From assembly GCA_019096195.1 (NCBI GenBank), contig JAGTXK010000108.1, positions 62,001-126,000 on the forward strand: a stretch of DNA of 64,000 bases. Direction: 5' to 3'. This stretch comes from Boletus sp. NGJ. Lineage: Eukaryota > Basidiomycota > Agaricomycetes > Boletales > Boletaceae. The notes under the pieces were generated by a model that did no database searches, was not told the origin of the DNA, and saw only the letters and a program-made list of their open reading frames with translations. The position numbers and the translations under genes were made by a program. Positions 1 to 12,420 of the stretch are shown piece by piece (position 1 is the stretch's first letter; each line of letters begins with the position of its first letter).

Positions 1-1025
1 TGTGTCATGCCAGCGCAAGTATGATTTGCTAGTGGAAAATGCTTGCTCGATGGGATTGTAGTTGGAGGAGTATGGTGGCAAATAAATGAGTCTACACACT
101 AAAAACTAATCAGTAAGAATAACCCACCAGATTTTTACACTTATGATGCATATCTTCAACGAGCACTCAAACTTCTTCACCATGGTGGATACAACAATTA
201 TCCATGACAAGAACACTGTGTGAACCAGGGTATGGATTGGTAAAAGGCATCTGCAAGGAGTCAAACCATCAGTTGTGTTTGTCGATAGGAAAAAAAGTAC
301 ACTATACATACAACATGTTCCTGTGAAAACTGTAAAAAACGTGCACCATCAACTGGGCCTTCCATAATGTTGTATGCAATCACACCATCCAGTGTGATAA
401 CTGGGAGGATTGAGTAGTGTGCACCACATATGAAATATCGCCGGCCATGGCAATGCTGTCCCCTGAGTGATCGCCTGCATGGGTGAGAAGATGTACATCA
501 GTCTTTTGCAGCTTCATTCACAAAGAGAAGCATATTTGCATCTGGCACTTCTGCTGCAATACAATTCATGTAAATGGCATGCAACTTGTCATTCTGCTCA
601 GCAGCAGAGAAAGATATCATTTTTTGTATGAGCTGGAGGTGCTTTAGAGCATAGGAAAGAGTAGAGACCATTGCATATATGTTGTGCTTCTCCCACAACT
701 GGTGTTGGAGTTTGTCAAGATAAATTGTATTGTGATGTTGAACCACATTTTGAATAAATAAAATATTTGCTGTGCTGAGGATGTGATGGTGTCCGACAAT
801 GCAAGAGTATGTATGCAGGTTGTAGACAATGCTGAACCTTCTGTAGAAGTCAAGAGTCTTATATACAAGTGTTTTCTTGATGTCAAGAAGCCCACATATC
901 ACTTTTATGGTATAGCCATCAAGAGAAAGGGCAGGAATGTGTGTTTTGGTGTCATTGGGCACGGCATGGATTGGCATGGTGGGGCTAGTGATGGTTTGAG
1001 TCAGCACAGTATGTGACAGAGTCAT
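1..1025 (-). pseudogene. Tc1/mariner-like transposase, left-arm copy, cut by window edge
   Basis: This is the mirror copy of the transposase at 25959-27077. The reading frame begins at the ATG at 1025 and shows an N-terminal helix-turn-helix-like stretch ending in FVNEAAKD near 500. After that the frame is broken. The downstream parts are still recognisable between 106 and 480, including a DNCCIHH-like catalytic segment. The C-terminal NPIE block lies outside the window. The decayed frame means it cannot encode a working transposase. The assignment to the DDE_3 / Tc1-mariner group rests on the full-length copy in the right arm. Confidence 0.8.
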
Positions 1026-1044
1026 TTTGGCTTGGATGAGTTCA

Positions 1045-1116
1045 GGGTCCTACCCTGGTAGTTTCCGACAAGTTGAATTCTCAAATGTGTTTTCTACATT
1101 GCTTTGCAAATAGCTG
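1045..1116. repeat. 72-bp terminal inverted repeat of the Tc1-like transposon (left-arm copy)
   Basis: Mirror image of 25868-25939. It marks the transposon end next to the WD40 upstream sequence in this arm. The outer end reads CAGCTATTTGCAAAG on the minus strand and is preceded by a TA. Confidence 0.85.
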
Positions 1117-2498
1117 TAATGCACAGCATGAGCAAACTGAAACACCTTCATCCTTACTATTTTGACACCAACAATTGTGCACCATTGGTGAAAATGTCAT
1201 TGATGGATACCAGTGCATAGCAGCTCCGATGGGCCATTGCTATCCAATAAGATCAAACGATAGTCCTTGACACTGGTGGCCCTGGACAGGTCTGGGCAGT
1301 CATATTCCACCCTGATGGAAAGCATCTTTTGGGCAGCAGTAGTGATGGGATTCAATGATGGCAACTTTCAGACAGTGAAGAGGTCGGAAAGCAAACAGGA
1401 ATGAGAGTGTTCACCATTTCCATGTCAAGGGATCAGAAGTGGATTGTGTATGGGACTGACAAGGGGACAAACATGTGGGATGGAGAGATGCATAGAAAGG
1501 TCATCAATGTAAAGGGTGAAAACATGGTCTGGGCGGTTGATGTCTTCCCAGATTTGACAAGGTTTGCCACTGGGACTAGTGGCTACAACATGACAATGTG
1601 GGACATTACAAGTGGGAAAAGACTCATCAGCCCACTTAAGCATGTCAATAATGTCACTGGAGTCCAATTCTCCCCAAATAGCACACAATTTGCCACCACC
1701 TGCAAGAAGAATTCCATCCACATTTTTGACAGTCACAGTGGTGATGAACTCATCACCATCAAAATTGACATGCCCAACTTTTTGGGCACTCCACTTGCAT
1801 GGCCAAGTCAGCAAATATTTGCTGCATCCAGTCACAACAAAATCAGGTCATTTAATACATCCACTGGGTCCCAGCTTGCCAAATTGCAGATTCCCAATGG
1901 TGACAGGAACTACATCTTCTGTGTTGCCCAAGCCACCAAATTAATAGCTACCTTTGCAGGCCATTCCATCTCATTCCTAGACATATCAACACTGGCTCTG
2001 ATTGGTTCTGTTATTGAGGACAGTGAAAAGATATCGTTGATCACTATCTTATTGGATGGTACCCACCTTGCAACTAAAGGTGAAAGTGGGATAATTGTCA
2101 TTCGTGATCTTGGAAAGATTATCCCAGATTTGTGGCATCCACTTAATGTGAGCATTTGTCCCTTCAAACCACTTGCATGTCAAATAGGTCGGTTTCCATC
2201 TTTTACATTGACAAACTATTCAGGCATCTACTCACAAAGAAGTAAAACAAGATGAGCAGCCTTTGACATCAGGTGATGACCACAGCAAAGTACCTAGTTC
2301 CACCCTGGTAGGATTTCATCATTCCATCACTGGAATTGTTGTGCTGACTCCATTATTGTGTATGTACAATAGGAAGATTCTACAGAATCCAGTCGAGTTA
2401 AGTCCAAGAAACAGAGCAAAGAGGGCAATGGTGATCTCCTCAAGGTATCTGTTTGTTCATTTGCCCCTCAAAGCAAGCTCTTATGATGATATAGGTTG
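1117..2498 (+). pseudogene. WD40-repeat gene, 5' half (left-arm copy of unit D)
   Basis: Encodes seven degenerate WD blades: a leading VLDTGGPGQVWAV blade near 1270, then an uninterrupted 284-codon stretch from 1401. A 76-bp GT-AG intron (2148-2223) and a second intron starting GTAGGATTTC (about 2308-2370) match the positions seen in unit F. The sequence stops matching WD40 paralogues at 2498, where copia sequence begins, so the C-terminal tail exons are missing. An arginine codon after the first blade (GIQRW in paralogues) is TGA here, the product expected from CpG decay of CGA. Family members form seven-bladed propellers used as protein-binding scaffolds. The partner is unknown. Confidence 0.8.
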
Positions 2499-5279
2499 AT
2501 AAAGTACATTGATATTCTTTGTTCTTGTTTGCTGGTCATTGTGGTCAATTACTTCTGCATACATTAACTGCTTGTTGAGCAACAGGATGAGTAGGAATAG
2601 ATGCAGGAATAGGAGGGGCTGGAACAGCTGGAGGAACTGGAGCAGCTGGGAGGATTGGAACAGCTGGAATAGCTGGAGGAGCTGGGAGATGGAGTGCATC
2701 TAGATGAAGTTGTTCAAATTGATCTGCAAGCTCTAGTATAGTGGGGCTTGCTGGTCATTCAGGAACATCTGCTGGAGCTACATCTTCTTCCACTGGTCTG
2801 GAATTGGATGGACAGTAGTCTTCATCATCTCCACTGTTGTCCTCTGGTTGACAAAGATGCTCTGGAATTAGGCCCTCCCACTGTCCCTCAATAGTAGGGC
2901 CATTCCATGGAGCTGACTTAGTTCCAGAGATGGTTCTGGTTTCATCAAAAGTAACATGTCGACTGGAGATGATAGTTCAACGTTCTATGTTCAGGAGCTT
3001 GTAGGCTTGTTGTCCATATGTGTATCTAATCATGATGCATTTCTTTCCATGTGGTTGGAATTTCCCTCCCCATTGTTCCTTTGGTGTAGGCATATGCTGG
3101 ACATCCAAAAGGTTGGAAGGAGGGATCAACTTGGTGATTGAAAAAGACTTGGTAGGATATCTTTCCATCAAGTCCAGAAGTTGGGCTCTGTGCAGTAACA
3201 TAAGCAGCGGTGGCCATTGCATTGGCCCAGAAAGACTTTGAATGTTTAATTCTTCTGGCATGGTGTTTGCAAGAGTACATAGGGTCTGATCCATCCGTTC
3301 CACTAATCTGTTTTGTTCCAGAGTATATGGAGCTGAGGTCTCATGAAGTGTTCTGTCGGTTCGGAACTGACTTCAGAATGCCATATTGACATACTCGGTT
3401 CCTCCATCACTTCTGACAAACTTGACATAGGATTCTGAGAAGTCCTCTTGTCCTATTTCAGTGCGAAGGAGTATTTGGACATCTGTTTTCCACTGGTTGT
3501 AGATTCCAAGTGCTTCATTTTTGCGTTTCATGAAGTAGATCCAAGGGAAATGGGTAAAGTCATCTACGATGACAATCCAAAATCTATAACCTTCCTGGGA
3601 TCTTGGAGTTATTGGGCCTCCAACATCTATGCGGATCATTTCAAGTGGGTGAGTGGTGTGAGATCCATCTTGAAGTTCAAAGGGTAGTTTCTTCATCTTT
3701 CCAAGGACATATGCTTCACAAAATGTTGGTGAACCACTTAGGGTGTCTATCCCTTGGAGTTGTCCAGATTTCACCATATGTTGAATGCAGTGAGCAGAGA
3801 CATGGCCCATGCATTGGTGTGAAAGATTTATGTCTACTGTGGCATGTGCTGCTTCCTTCTGATCATTTGGATTAATTCTTGCATGGTACAGTCCATTTTT
3901 CTGTGTGGTAGCAAGTATGGTGTTCCAGTGCTTCCAAACATAGCACATGTCAGAACTGGCTGGAAAGGTAGTGAAAAGGCTGGCAGAAGCAAGTCAGTTC
4001 ACAGAGATGAGGGAGATTCAGGAACTCAGGAATCAGGAGAACATTAGATAGGATTATCTCATAGGTGGTTCCAAACACTTGTGAGATAAGTGGTACTATT
4101 CCAATTCCTATGGCCATGGTGTTGGAAACATCTCCAAGGGTTACAGAACAAGGAGGGTGTAGTGGACGGTATGTCCAGAATCAAGAGCGATGAGGAACAA
4201 TGTGTGAAGATGCTCCAGAATCAATGATTAGTGTGTTGCTTCCACTACTTTTAGATTCAGATGACAAGTAGGCGTGAATACATTGCATTGTGGAGCGAGA
4301 TACATGTTCTCTAGCTATGTTTGCCATATCTGGAGGATCTGGAGTTTCCTCCACTGCATTTGCCTTATCCTTTCCTTTCTCCAACTTCCTAAACCCTCCT
4401 TTCCTCAGCTTAAAGACACACATTTTGTAGGTGTTACAGTTGGAGGAGTTATGGGTTGATGAGAGGTGGTGCTCACACTAGGAAGAGGTGTTTGAGGGAT
4501 GAGTCAATGGTTTGGAATGTTTGGAAGCTTTCATGGCAGACTTGGAATGGCCAGAAGGGTAGAGCTGTGCATCTTCTGCAGTGATCCAGGTTTCTATGGT
4601 GTCAAAGGTGAGTTTGCTATCTTCCACAGTGTTGATGACAGAAGATTTGAACATTTCCCATTCCAGAGTTTTCGAAAGGGAGTTTAGAAGGATGAATGAA
4701 AGGACTTTGTTGTCCACTAAAAACTTCATTCCAGCAAAGTGAGCTTCCACTGTTCAGAGTGTGGAAATGTGCTTAGCAACAGCAGAAGTACCATTCCATG
4801 TACTACTAAAGAGTTGTTGGAAAAGGTAGAAGGTGGAGGAAATGTTTGGGCTTTCATGGAGTTTCACAAGAGCATTAAAGTGTTCCTTGGCACTGGAGCA
4901 GGTGTGAGTCTTTCATTAGGAGGGCATTGGAGATGTGTTGCTAAATGATGCCATGAGCCTTCTTGTCATGTTGCTGCCATTCATGGACTTCAGAAGTGGT
5001 AGCGACGCTTGGTCAGCCAACAATGGGCTTTACATCTGTTCCAGCAGTAATATCAAAAACTTTTTCAGCATGGAGTTTTGCTGAGATGTGAACCTTCCAG
5101 CTTTCATAATTGTTTGGTCCGGTAAGGGTTTCCTCTGGACAAATGGTGTCTAAGAGAGACATAGTGGAAGGTGTGGAAGTGAGTTCGTGATGAACTGAAG
5201 TGCACTGAGAGATGTGTGAGGTGAGGTTGAGTTGTCACTAAGTGTTACCATTTAGCTTGTGCCAATGGGGCTCATAACC
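2499..5279 (-). mobile_element. Ty1/copia element, 5' half: gag, protease, integrase (fossil)
   Basis: Read on the minus strand from the LTR at 5280-5762. A primer-binding site GGTTATGAGCCCC lies at 5267-5279. Gag begins near 5162 (MSLLDTICPEETLTG). A protease DSGASSH motif is near 4220, and an integrase GAG-pre/core region spans 3948-2977 (HQCMGH, TDVGGP-like, DDFTHFPW, SDGGTEY). A proline/alanine-rich linker (2700-2500) follows. The half ends at 2498 against WD40 sequence, with no reverse transcriptase. It is broken, with several interruptions. The inner 1.56 kb is duplicated in the right arm. Confidence 0.88.
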
Positions 5280-5762
5280 TGATAGAATCTAAGAAAGGGC
5301 AGGAATGCCCAAGACTACAGTACATTAGCTACAGGTACAGTAAATGATAAGTAAAAAGAGACTCACCTCAGCTGCTGCCTAAGAGGGCAAAAACAACTGA
5401 GGTATATAGTTGTCAGTGAGTGGAAACTATATATACTATGGGTGGAGGTATGCTTGTATTATGTTATATATAATATTATGTGAATGGGCCCAAAAGAAGT
5501 ATAATATGTGTAAATATCAGCTAAGAAATGATGGGAAGTCTAACTGTAATAAAAACTCATTCTAAGTTTGGAAAGAGCATGGGAAAGTTCCGGAAACAGT
5601 TCCAGAGCAGTTCCAAGATGACCATCTCAGAACCTGTGGAAGGGCATGGGAAAATCTCAAAAGCAACCCTCAGAACTGGAGGTTCCAGGATGTGGTTTCA
5701 GAATGGTACTTCTGGGATCAGAAGTGACAGAACTGGAATGGTTCAGGACTTGATTATGGGTG
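5280..5762 (-). repeat. LTR of the copia element (intron-bearing form)
   Basis: About 483 bp. It matches 19687-20112 along most of its length on the opposite strand. The inner end reads GATTCTATCA next to the primer-binding site. A TATATATAG box lies near 5430. It carries a 52-bp segment (5315-5366) absent from the other LTR, with GTGAGT at one end, CTAAT inside and TGTAG at the other end. The outer end is imprecise because the TG terminus is not conserved. Confidence 0.85.
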
Positions 5763-6485
5763 AATATTGTCAAGTTCCTTGGGTTGAGGATTAGGGTTTT
5801 CCGGACAAGGTCACTAGTTTTGCGCCTCATTGTCTAGGATTCATTGTTGGGAAGTAGCCCACTGCTGGTAGTCTTTGTCCCAGATTTGGGCAAGTCTGTC
5901 CATGGCTGCTTGTTCATCTATCTGGTTTGCTAAAATGGGAGTTTTGACAAGAGGACGGTAGGCAGCAGCAGCAAAGTCAGGAGGGATGTCAGCAGCAGGG
6001 TTAGTCATGTTGGAATAAAAGAGAGGGTGCGAGTTGAATGGGGGGGAGAGTGACAAGCAGCAGGGACTGGGGACAAAACTGAGGATGAGGAGGTGAGAGG
6101 CAAGAAGAAAGAGAGAGATGCCATAGCACCTTGTTCATCTGAAGACTAACTACTGTGGCTGCCTCATGCCTCATCATGCCTCTGTGTGAAAAACTATGCC
6201 TCCAATGATTACTGGTAATACATGGTCCATCGTCTACATCGTTTTCTGTCTTCTGTCTCTATGTGATTGTCATGCGATGTCGAGATTGCACATACTTTGA
6301 GCCAGCATTGGCAATAGAGATGCAATCCAACTCTTCTTCTGAGATGATGCTGCATTGGCTCTGATACACCATGACAATAGCGCAGCCTTATATGATTGCT
6401 GTACAAGAAACCCAACATCAAGACATGGCCAGAAGTTGGCTTATGTGACATTTTAACACACATTCTCATCTTGATTGATGATTGT
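5763..6485 (-). mobile_element. Fragment of a second copia-type element: LTR end, PBS, gag start
   Basis: On the minus strand a TGGTGTATCAGAGCC motif near 6355-6372 matches the classic copia primer-binding site for the 3' end of initiator tRNA-Met. It directly follows ...TTGTCA, a plausible LTR terminus. Downstream a 71-codon frame (6056-5841) starts MSLSPPFNSHPLF and could be a gag N-terminus. The copia LTR at 5280-5762 abuts it, so it was interrupted. The family is inferred from the PBS only. Confidence 0.5.
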
Positions 6486-6590
6486 TAGGTTTATAATGGC
6501 TCTAATAATCAATCATAAACTTAATCAATAACCATTGAGTGGATATCTGGGCAAGCTTGATCATGGACAGAGACCAATACTGGGGTAGTG
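6486..6590 (-). other. 3' flank of WD40 unit B, separated by gypsy insertion
   Basis: Matches the 3' flanks of units C (13495-13600), D (near 16800) and E (36350-36465): AATGGCTCT, then CCATTG(T)GTG, then GATCA(T/G)GGACAGAGAC. It shows the gypsy element at 6591 sits in WD40-derived DNA. Confidence 0.65.
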
Positions 6591-7194
6591 TGTTATGGTT
6601 GTAGAAGGGAGTACGCCTTTTTCTCTTCCTACTCCCCCTCCCAGACTCTGGGATGACCTACTCTTCAACTGATACAACTCGGGATTCCCCCATGACACCC
6701 ATCCAAGCATCACCCCATCCTGAACACCCTTTCTAGGTGATGTATCACTATGGCTGTGACACAGTCCTTTATTTCACCTATATGCATTTCACCTTTAATT
6801 CGATCACAGACATTGCCTCCTCAGCTATGTTCTCTCATACATAGCCTAGTATTCCATTTCCTCATTTGTCTGATGCCTATGATCTCCTTTCATAGTAATA
6901 TTTGATCTGCGATCTACTATTACTATATACAATGAGAAGCCTGCCCTAGATTAGGAAGGTCTATATATACAGGCGTATGCCCTTCATGTTGCCCTTAACC
7001 TTGATCTACACTTCTTACCGTGTAATCAACTCTACTCTCAGTTCCACATCACTTCAGGGTCTGCGCCCACTCTGGAAGTGACGACACTCATGCTTGTGAT
7101 ACTTCTTCTCATCACTTCACACTTGTGCAGCTTTCTCGTTATCCATTCACATGCTTAACCAGCAGCAGCATCTATGCAGATAGGGTTCTGCTCA
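6591..7194 (+). repeat. LTR 1 of gypsy element A (solo or 3' LTR)
   Basis: Starts TGTTATGGTTGTAGAAGGG and ends TTCTGCTCA. It is aligned with 7283-7878 over ~600 bp, including a shared TCTATATATA box. It lies 88 bp from LTR 2 with no internal coding sequence between them. Confidence 0.7.
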
Positions 7195-7282
7195 GGGAAG
7201 GTTGTTCACATGTCTAACCAACGGCAACACCAATACAGGCCTCTGCAAGAAGAGTTTCCTTGTAGAATGATAGAATAACAGG

Positions 7283-7878
7283 TGTTACGGTTATAGAAGG
7301 GGGTACATCTTTTTCTCTTCCCTCATCTTCTCTTGGACTCTGGGATGACCTCTTCTTTGACGTCTCCAACTACCCAGGATTCCCCCATGATACCCATGCA
7401 AACATTGCCCCATCCAGAATCTCCCTTCTAGGTGATGCACCACTATGGCTGTGACACAGCCTACTCTATTTCACTTTACATGCATTTCACCTCTGATCTA
7501 ATCATAGACATTGTCTCCTTGGCTGTGTTCTCTCACATACAGCCCAGTATTCCACTTCCTTCATTTGACTGATGATATGATCTCTTATGGTAATATTCCA
7601 GTATTACCATATATGACACAAAGCCTGCCCTGAATAGGAAAGGCCTATATATATGGGTGTCTGCCCTTCATGTAAACACAACCTAGATCTACACAACTTC
7701 CTGTGTAATCTATCAAGCTCTTGGTTCCACTTCACCTCAGAAGCCTGTGCCCGCTCTGGAGGTGATCACCACAGTGCTTGTGATCGTCCTTCTCATCACT
7801 TCGCACTTGTGTGGCCTTGTTACCATTTGGTCTTGTGCCTAGCCAACAGCAACTCCAACACAGACAGAGGTCTGCTCA
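7283..7878 (+). repeat. LTR 2 of gypsy element A (5' LTR)
   Basis: Starts TGTTACGGTTATAGAAGGG and ends TCTGCTCA, and is homologous to LTR 1. It immediately precedes the leader and gag of element A, so it acts as the 5' LTR. Confidence 0.7.
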
Positions 7879-10016
7879 TCTAAGCCCAGGATTCCACCAC
7901 TGGCAGCACAGTAAATCCAGGACTCCGCCACTGGTACTAGTATAGGCCCAGGACTCTGCCCCCAGCCCTCATATATGTATGATTGGTCTGTGCCTCTACC
8001 AGACTGTGCCACCCTCATTAAAGTCTGAGACTCCGCCATCGGTTGTAGAGTAGGCTCCAACCCCAAGGAAGGCTCCACGTGAAAGCTAGTTGTCGGTCCC
8101 CAGTCCAAGGAATATTGGGCCTCGGGAGGTATTTTCCCCTCAAGTCCGGCTAGTCCAGTAATCAAACAGGTTGATTACTTGGGAACATGTCACTTGTTAC
8201 CCAGCATAACAAAAGATCTAGGTTATAAATTGCTGTGCAACTATCTAGTCCAGCACTCCCACCTCTATTCAGGGAATAGAACTGCCTATCAGAGGATAGG
8301 CCCTCACTCTACACACTGCGCAGAATCAACCTCACCCAGCTCCTCAGAGAAGATCAAGAAGAAGAAGCTGCACCAACACAGGCTTCTACTCCAATCTCCA
8401 AAATGTCTTCAGGAAGAAGGATCCCAGGGTCATCATTCCATTACAACGACCCTCCTTCCCACACATTTCCAAATCCACCCAGATGACCAGATTTTCCAGG
8501 TGGTCTCCACTCTCAAACCATGACCCCATTGGCAGATCCTACCCCTCTGCCTGCATTCCAACCAGTTCCCATCAGAGTAGATTCCCCCGACTCCCTCCTC
8601 AATCAAAGTGGAGGATCTAGTCCAAATCCCTATCTAGGAAATCCCGGACTGACAAAGACTCAGATGACAAAGAAGACATGGTTGAAATCAAAGCTGCCTT
8701 GCCTGAGGAGTTCTCCAGTGAGACCAATGATGCCAAGAGATGGCTCGTGGAAATGGAAGGATACTTCCATCTAGAAGGAGCAGAGAAGTTCATAGAGGAA
8801 GCCAAAAGGCTTATCCTATTGAACAGGATGTCCAAGGGAAGAGGAAAAGTGTTTGCAGAAGCCCGGCTGACCAGGTTACTCAACAACACTGTGCCACAAG
8901 CAGACAAGACCTATAATGAAATCAAGAAAGCCTTCACCCTTACCTTCACCTCCCACAACACCAGCAATCTGGCCATGGCAGAACTCAGATCCCTCTGACA
9001 AGACAAAAGGGATCCAAAGGGATTTGACAAATTCATTTCCCGGTTCTCACTGCTGGTGGTCCGCACCGAGCTATAAGAATTCTGTTTCATCTTGGAATTC
9101 TTCCTCAGGGGGATTAATCCAAACATTGCCCAGCAACTAGTCAACAGCGAGACCTTCCAGAAAGCCAAGAAAATGGAGGAGGTCTATGAAGTAGCTGCCA
9201 ACATCCATAGGGCATGGCAACAGATCGAAGGAATACAGAAAGGACCCTTCATGACCTTTGGAAGAGGAAGAGGAAATCACCACAATCCAAACACTATGGA
9301 TGTGGACTGGATCACCCTATCCCCTGTCAAACATGCCAAGCGGATGAGAGAGCATAAATGCTTCATCTGCAACAAGATTGGGTGCAGTACCAGGAAACAT
9401 CCTGGATACAAGCCAATCAGAAAGGAAGGGTATAGGCAACCTCAAGAAATGCACACCCAGGTCGTCATCACCAGGGAAACACCACGAGACCCCCTCAACA
9501 TATATCTCTCAGAGATCTCCAAGAACAACAGACGAGACAAAGTTCTCAGGATGCTCCGGACAGCCTTTGACATGAGGCTTGACGAGCAAGGCCTCATTCT
9601 AGAACAAGCAGAGGAAGCTGCCACAATAGAATGGGAAGAGAATGTTGATTCTCTTGCCCTCAGATCCACTATGCAAATCTCCACCATTTCCCCCTATGAT
9701 GAAATGTCTTTTTAGATGGAGGAGGTGTATCAATGTCACCCTCCTCCTACACGATTGCACCTGTATTTATGTCCAGATTGAAGAGTAATTCTATTTGTAT
9801 TCCTCTCTCAATCTGGAAGCAGGATGGCAAAATCGTTGGAACAAAAGCCCTAATCGATAGTGGAGCAACTGGATGCTTTATTTCAAGACAGGCAGTGGAG
9901 CAGATGAAATTACCCACATGGAAGCTGGACACCCTGGTCCAAGCTTGGAATGTTGATGGAACCCCAAACCAAACCAACCTCCGTGCATGTATAGCTTCAG
10001 GGATGCATCCACATGA
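7879..10016 (+). mobile_element. Ty3/gypsy element A internal region: gag and protease only (fossil)
   Basis: The leader is followed by a retrotransposon gag (about 8678-9700: WLVEMEGYFHLEG, later a zinc-knuckle-like CFICNKIGC with a following KHPG). An aspartic protease follows at 9733-10016 (ALIDSGATGCFISR). The element stops before any reverse transcriptase. From about 10017 the sequence matches the 3' flank of WD40 units. It is broken, with a few interruptions, and 3'-truncated. Confidence 0.85.
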
Positions 10017-12420
10017 GTTCAATCATGGACAGGAACTCATACTGATGGTGCTAGGTGACATGAACTCAAGGAATTGTAGTCGATGACCACATATCCATGA
10101 TTTATCATCGTACCTATAGGTATTGCATTGAACGACCTGGATCAATGTGTCTCACCATGTGTACCTGAGAGAAAACATAACATCCATGTAGGAAACAAGA
10201 TTGAAAAGGTAGAGATGCCTGTTTCTTGTTGCTGCTGATCAACTGTAAGTCGGACAGTGGAGGTGAAAGGAAATTAACATGTACTGATAGATGGACCCCT
10301 GCAGCTGGGGGTTGAGATGGATCATTTGTTTGTTGTGCCTATTAGGATGTGAGCTATTGTGACGAGTTCCATGGTCACCAGAAAAAAACACACTTGGTTG
10401 GCTTTGTCTGTGCCTGCAGAATCTTGTCCACTGTGCGATGCATTCTTGCTTGGATGTTTTGGGACAGTAGTCTTCATGGGTGATTTATCCTGTAATATAT
10501 GATGAGCCTCTACATACAAACTCAAGACACAATGAACCTCCTCCTACAATGTTGCAACTGTTCGCTAGAATGACATGTTAGACACACCACATGCAACCAT
10601 CTTTAAGGAAGAGCACTCACTGGCCTGCATTGAGCTGCAGCCATCCACAAAGGTCCCTTCTTTTTTATGGCAATCACTTTCGCTGTGGAGTGGGAAGGAG
10701 ATTGACAATCAGCAGGCTTGCATGACTTTCCAGAATGTCGATCTGGCTTATGCAAAGCCAGGCCCTTGTTACCCACTTTCTGTAACCACTTTTTGAATAT
10801 TGAACGGCTTTGAGGTGTGTCAAGATTTTCCTGTGCATGAGCCACTGAAGGGGAGGAGGCCACTGGCAAGGCATCCGACAATTGTGATATGGCATGAGAT
10901 GAGCCAACAGGCTGTATCTCATCCTCCAGACACTCAGCAGACGAGACCAAGGACAGTGACTCCAGCAACATCAACATGGAAGCAAGAGGAGAATAAAGTG
11001 ATTGCCCACCTTGTCATTATAGTTAAATTGAGGACTGGGGGTGCTCAATGGCACCTCAACCTATACCATAATGAGAGTTGGCTCTGATGGAACAACAAAC
11101 AAGTTATTACCTTAAGAAGATCATTCCAATCATTGCTTTGATCCCCAGGCTTGGATGGACTAGACTTGCAGAGATCTTGCTATTGTGTATACCCTGAGGG
11201 AATCAGCACAACTCCTTTAGTGACAGAATGACAAACTCATACTAGATTGGAGGCTGATTTCTTGTTATCGTGACTGCCCAATGTTAGAGATTGCTCGTCT
11301 CGTTGTTCTTCCTCCTAAGTAGGTGCCTGTATAGTTGGGGATTATTTGACACACTGAGACTATAAAGCTACAGACACATACATGGAATGGGCCATACGAG
11401 TCCAGGAGAATCTTGCTGAGATCACGAATTATGATTTTCTGTCATCTCACCCAGTTGCAAGATAGCTACTGTCCACAGAGATGGAAATTGTATGTATCCC
11501 TTTGCCATCCTCAACAACAGGGCCAATGCAAGTCAGCGTCAATGTGTCCAGGAATAAAATGGAACACCTTGCAAAGGTAGTGATGAATTTGTTTTTGGTG
11601 GCTAAAGTAATAGAGGCAAAGTATATGTTGTCGCCATAGGAAATTTGTGATTTGGCAAGCAGGGACCCAGTAGAGACATCGAAAGACCTGACAAGTTTGC
11701 CATCCTCGGATGTCGCAAAAATCTGCTCAGGATCACTTGACCATGCAAGTGGAGAGGCCTGGGCCCATCTAGATAGATCAATCTTGATGGTGACACAGTT
11801 GTCACCGGTGTGAGTGTTGAAAATGCGCATGTAATAGAAACTGGCAGTGGTGACATGCTTGCCATTTGGGGAGAATTGGACACCAGTAACCCAATTGTTA
11901 TGTTTGAGTGGGCCAACAAGTTGCTTCCCGCTCATAATGCTCCAAACACTTGCATTGTGGTCAGGTGTTCCAGTTGTGGTGGCAAACCTGGTTGAATCAG
12001 AGGAAACATCAACCATATACACCACATTTTCGTCCTTCACATTGATGACTTTTTCTTCCATCTCTCTGTCCCACATGCTTTCCCCCTTTGAAGTCCCACA
12101 TACTGTCCATTTGTCATCATCTGACACAGAAATGGACAATACTTCCACATCCATTCCCATTTGCTCTCCAACCTGTTGACCATCTGCAAGTCACCATTGT
12201 CGAATTCCATCATCCCTGCTCAAAATATGTCTTCCATTGGAGTGGAACGTGACTGAGTTTAGATGGCGAGAGTGACCAGTGTCAAGTACTAATAGTGTTT
12301 GGTCTTACTGGATAGTTTAGCATTGCTCAATGGCTTCTCAGAGCTGTTACACACTGGTATTCATCAATGACATCATCACCAATGGTATACAAGGGTCGGT
12401 GGCAAGATGGCAAGGAGCAA
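10017..12420 (-). pseudogene. WD40-repeat gene, unit B
   Basis: The N-terminal propeller is open for 237 codons (12160-11447: GMDVEVLSISV, VDVSSDSTRFAT, WVTGVQFSPNG, PLAWSSD), then the frame shifts within blade 7. The 3' part retains the tail exon (10977-10603: FKKWLQKVGNKG, GKSCKPADCQSPSHS) and the last exon (10525-10322, DKSPMKTTVPK). The first blade near 12200-12300 is recognisable but out of frame. It has at least two frame disruptions plus CpG-type decay, so it is probably dead. Its downstream flank holds gypsy A and its upstream flank carries two copies of the conserved upstream module. Confidence 0.8.

Larger units (their letters stand above)
1..4056. repeat. Left arm of ~4.05 kb inverted duplication
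   Basis: Position n in this arm pairs with position 26984-n on the opposite strand. Every feature here (transposase remnant, transposon end, WD40 5' half, copia integrase region) recurs in mirror order at 22930-26983. The translated segments differ by only a handful of residues over ~4 kb, so identity is well above 99%. The inner end is near 4056, where similarity stops abruptly. The outer end is cut by the window edge, so the true arm may be longer. Confidence 0.95.

Noticed and set aside
2580-2700. Trp/Asn/Ser repeat protein frame on the plus strand
   Set aside because: It is the antisense reading of the Pro/Ala-rich copia linker minisatellite.
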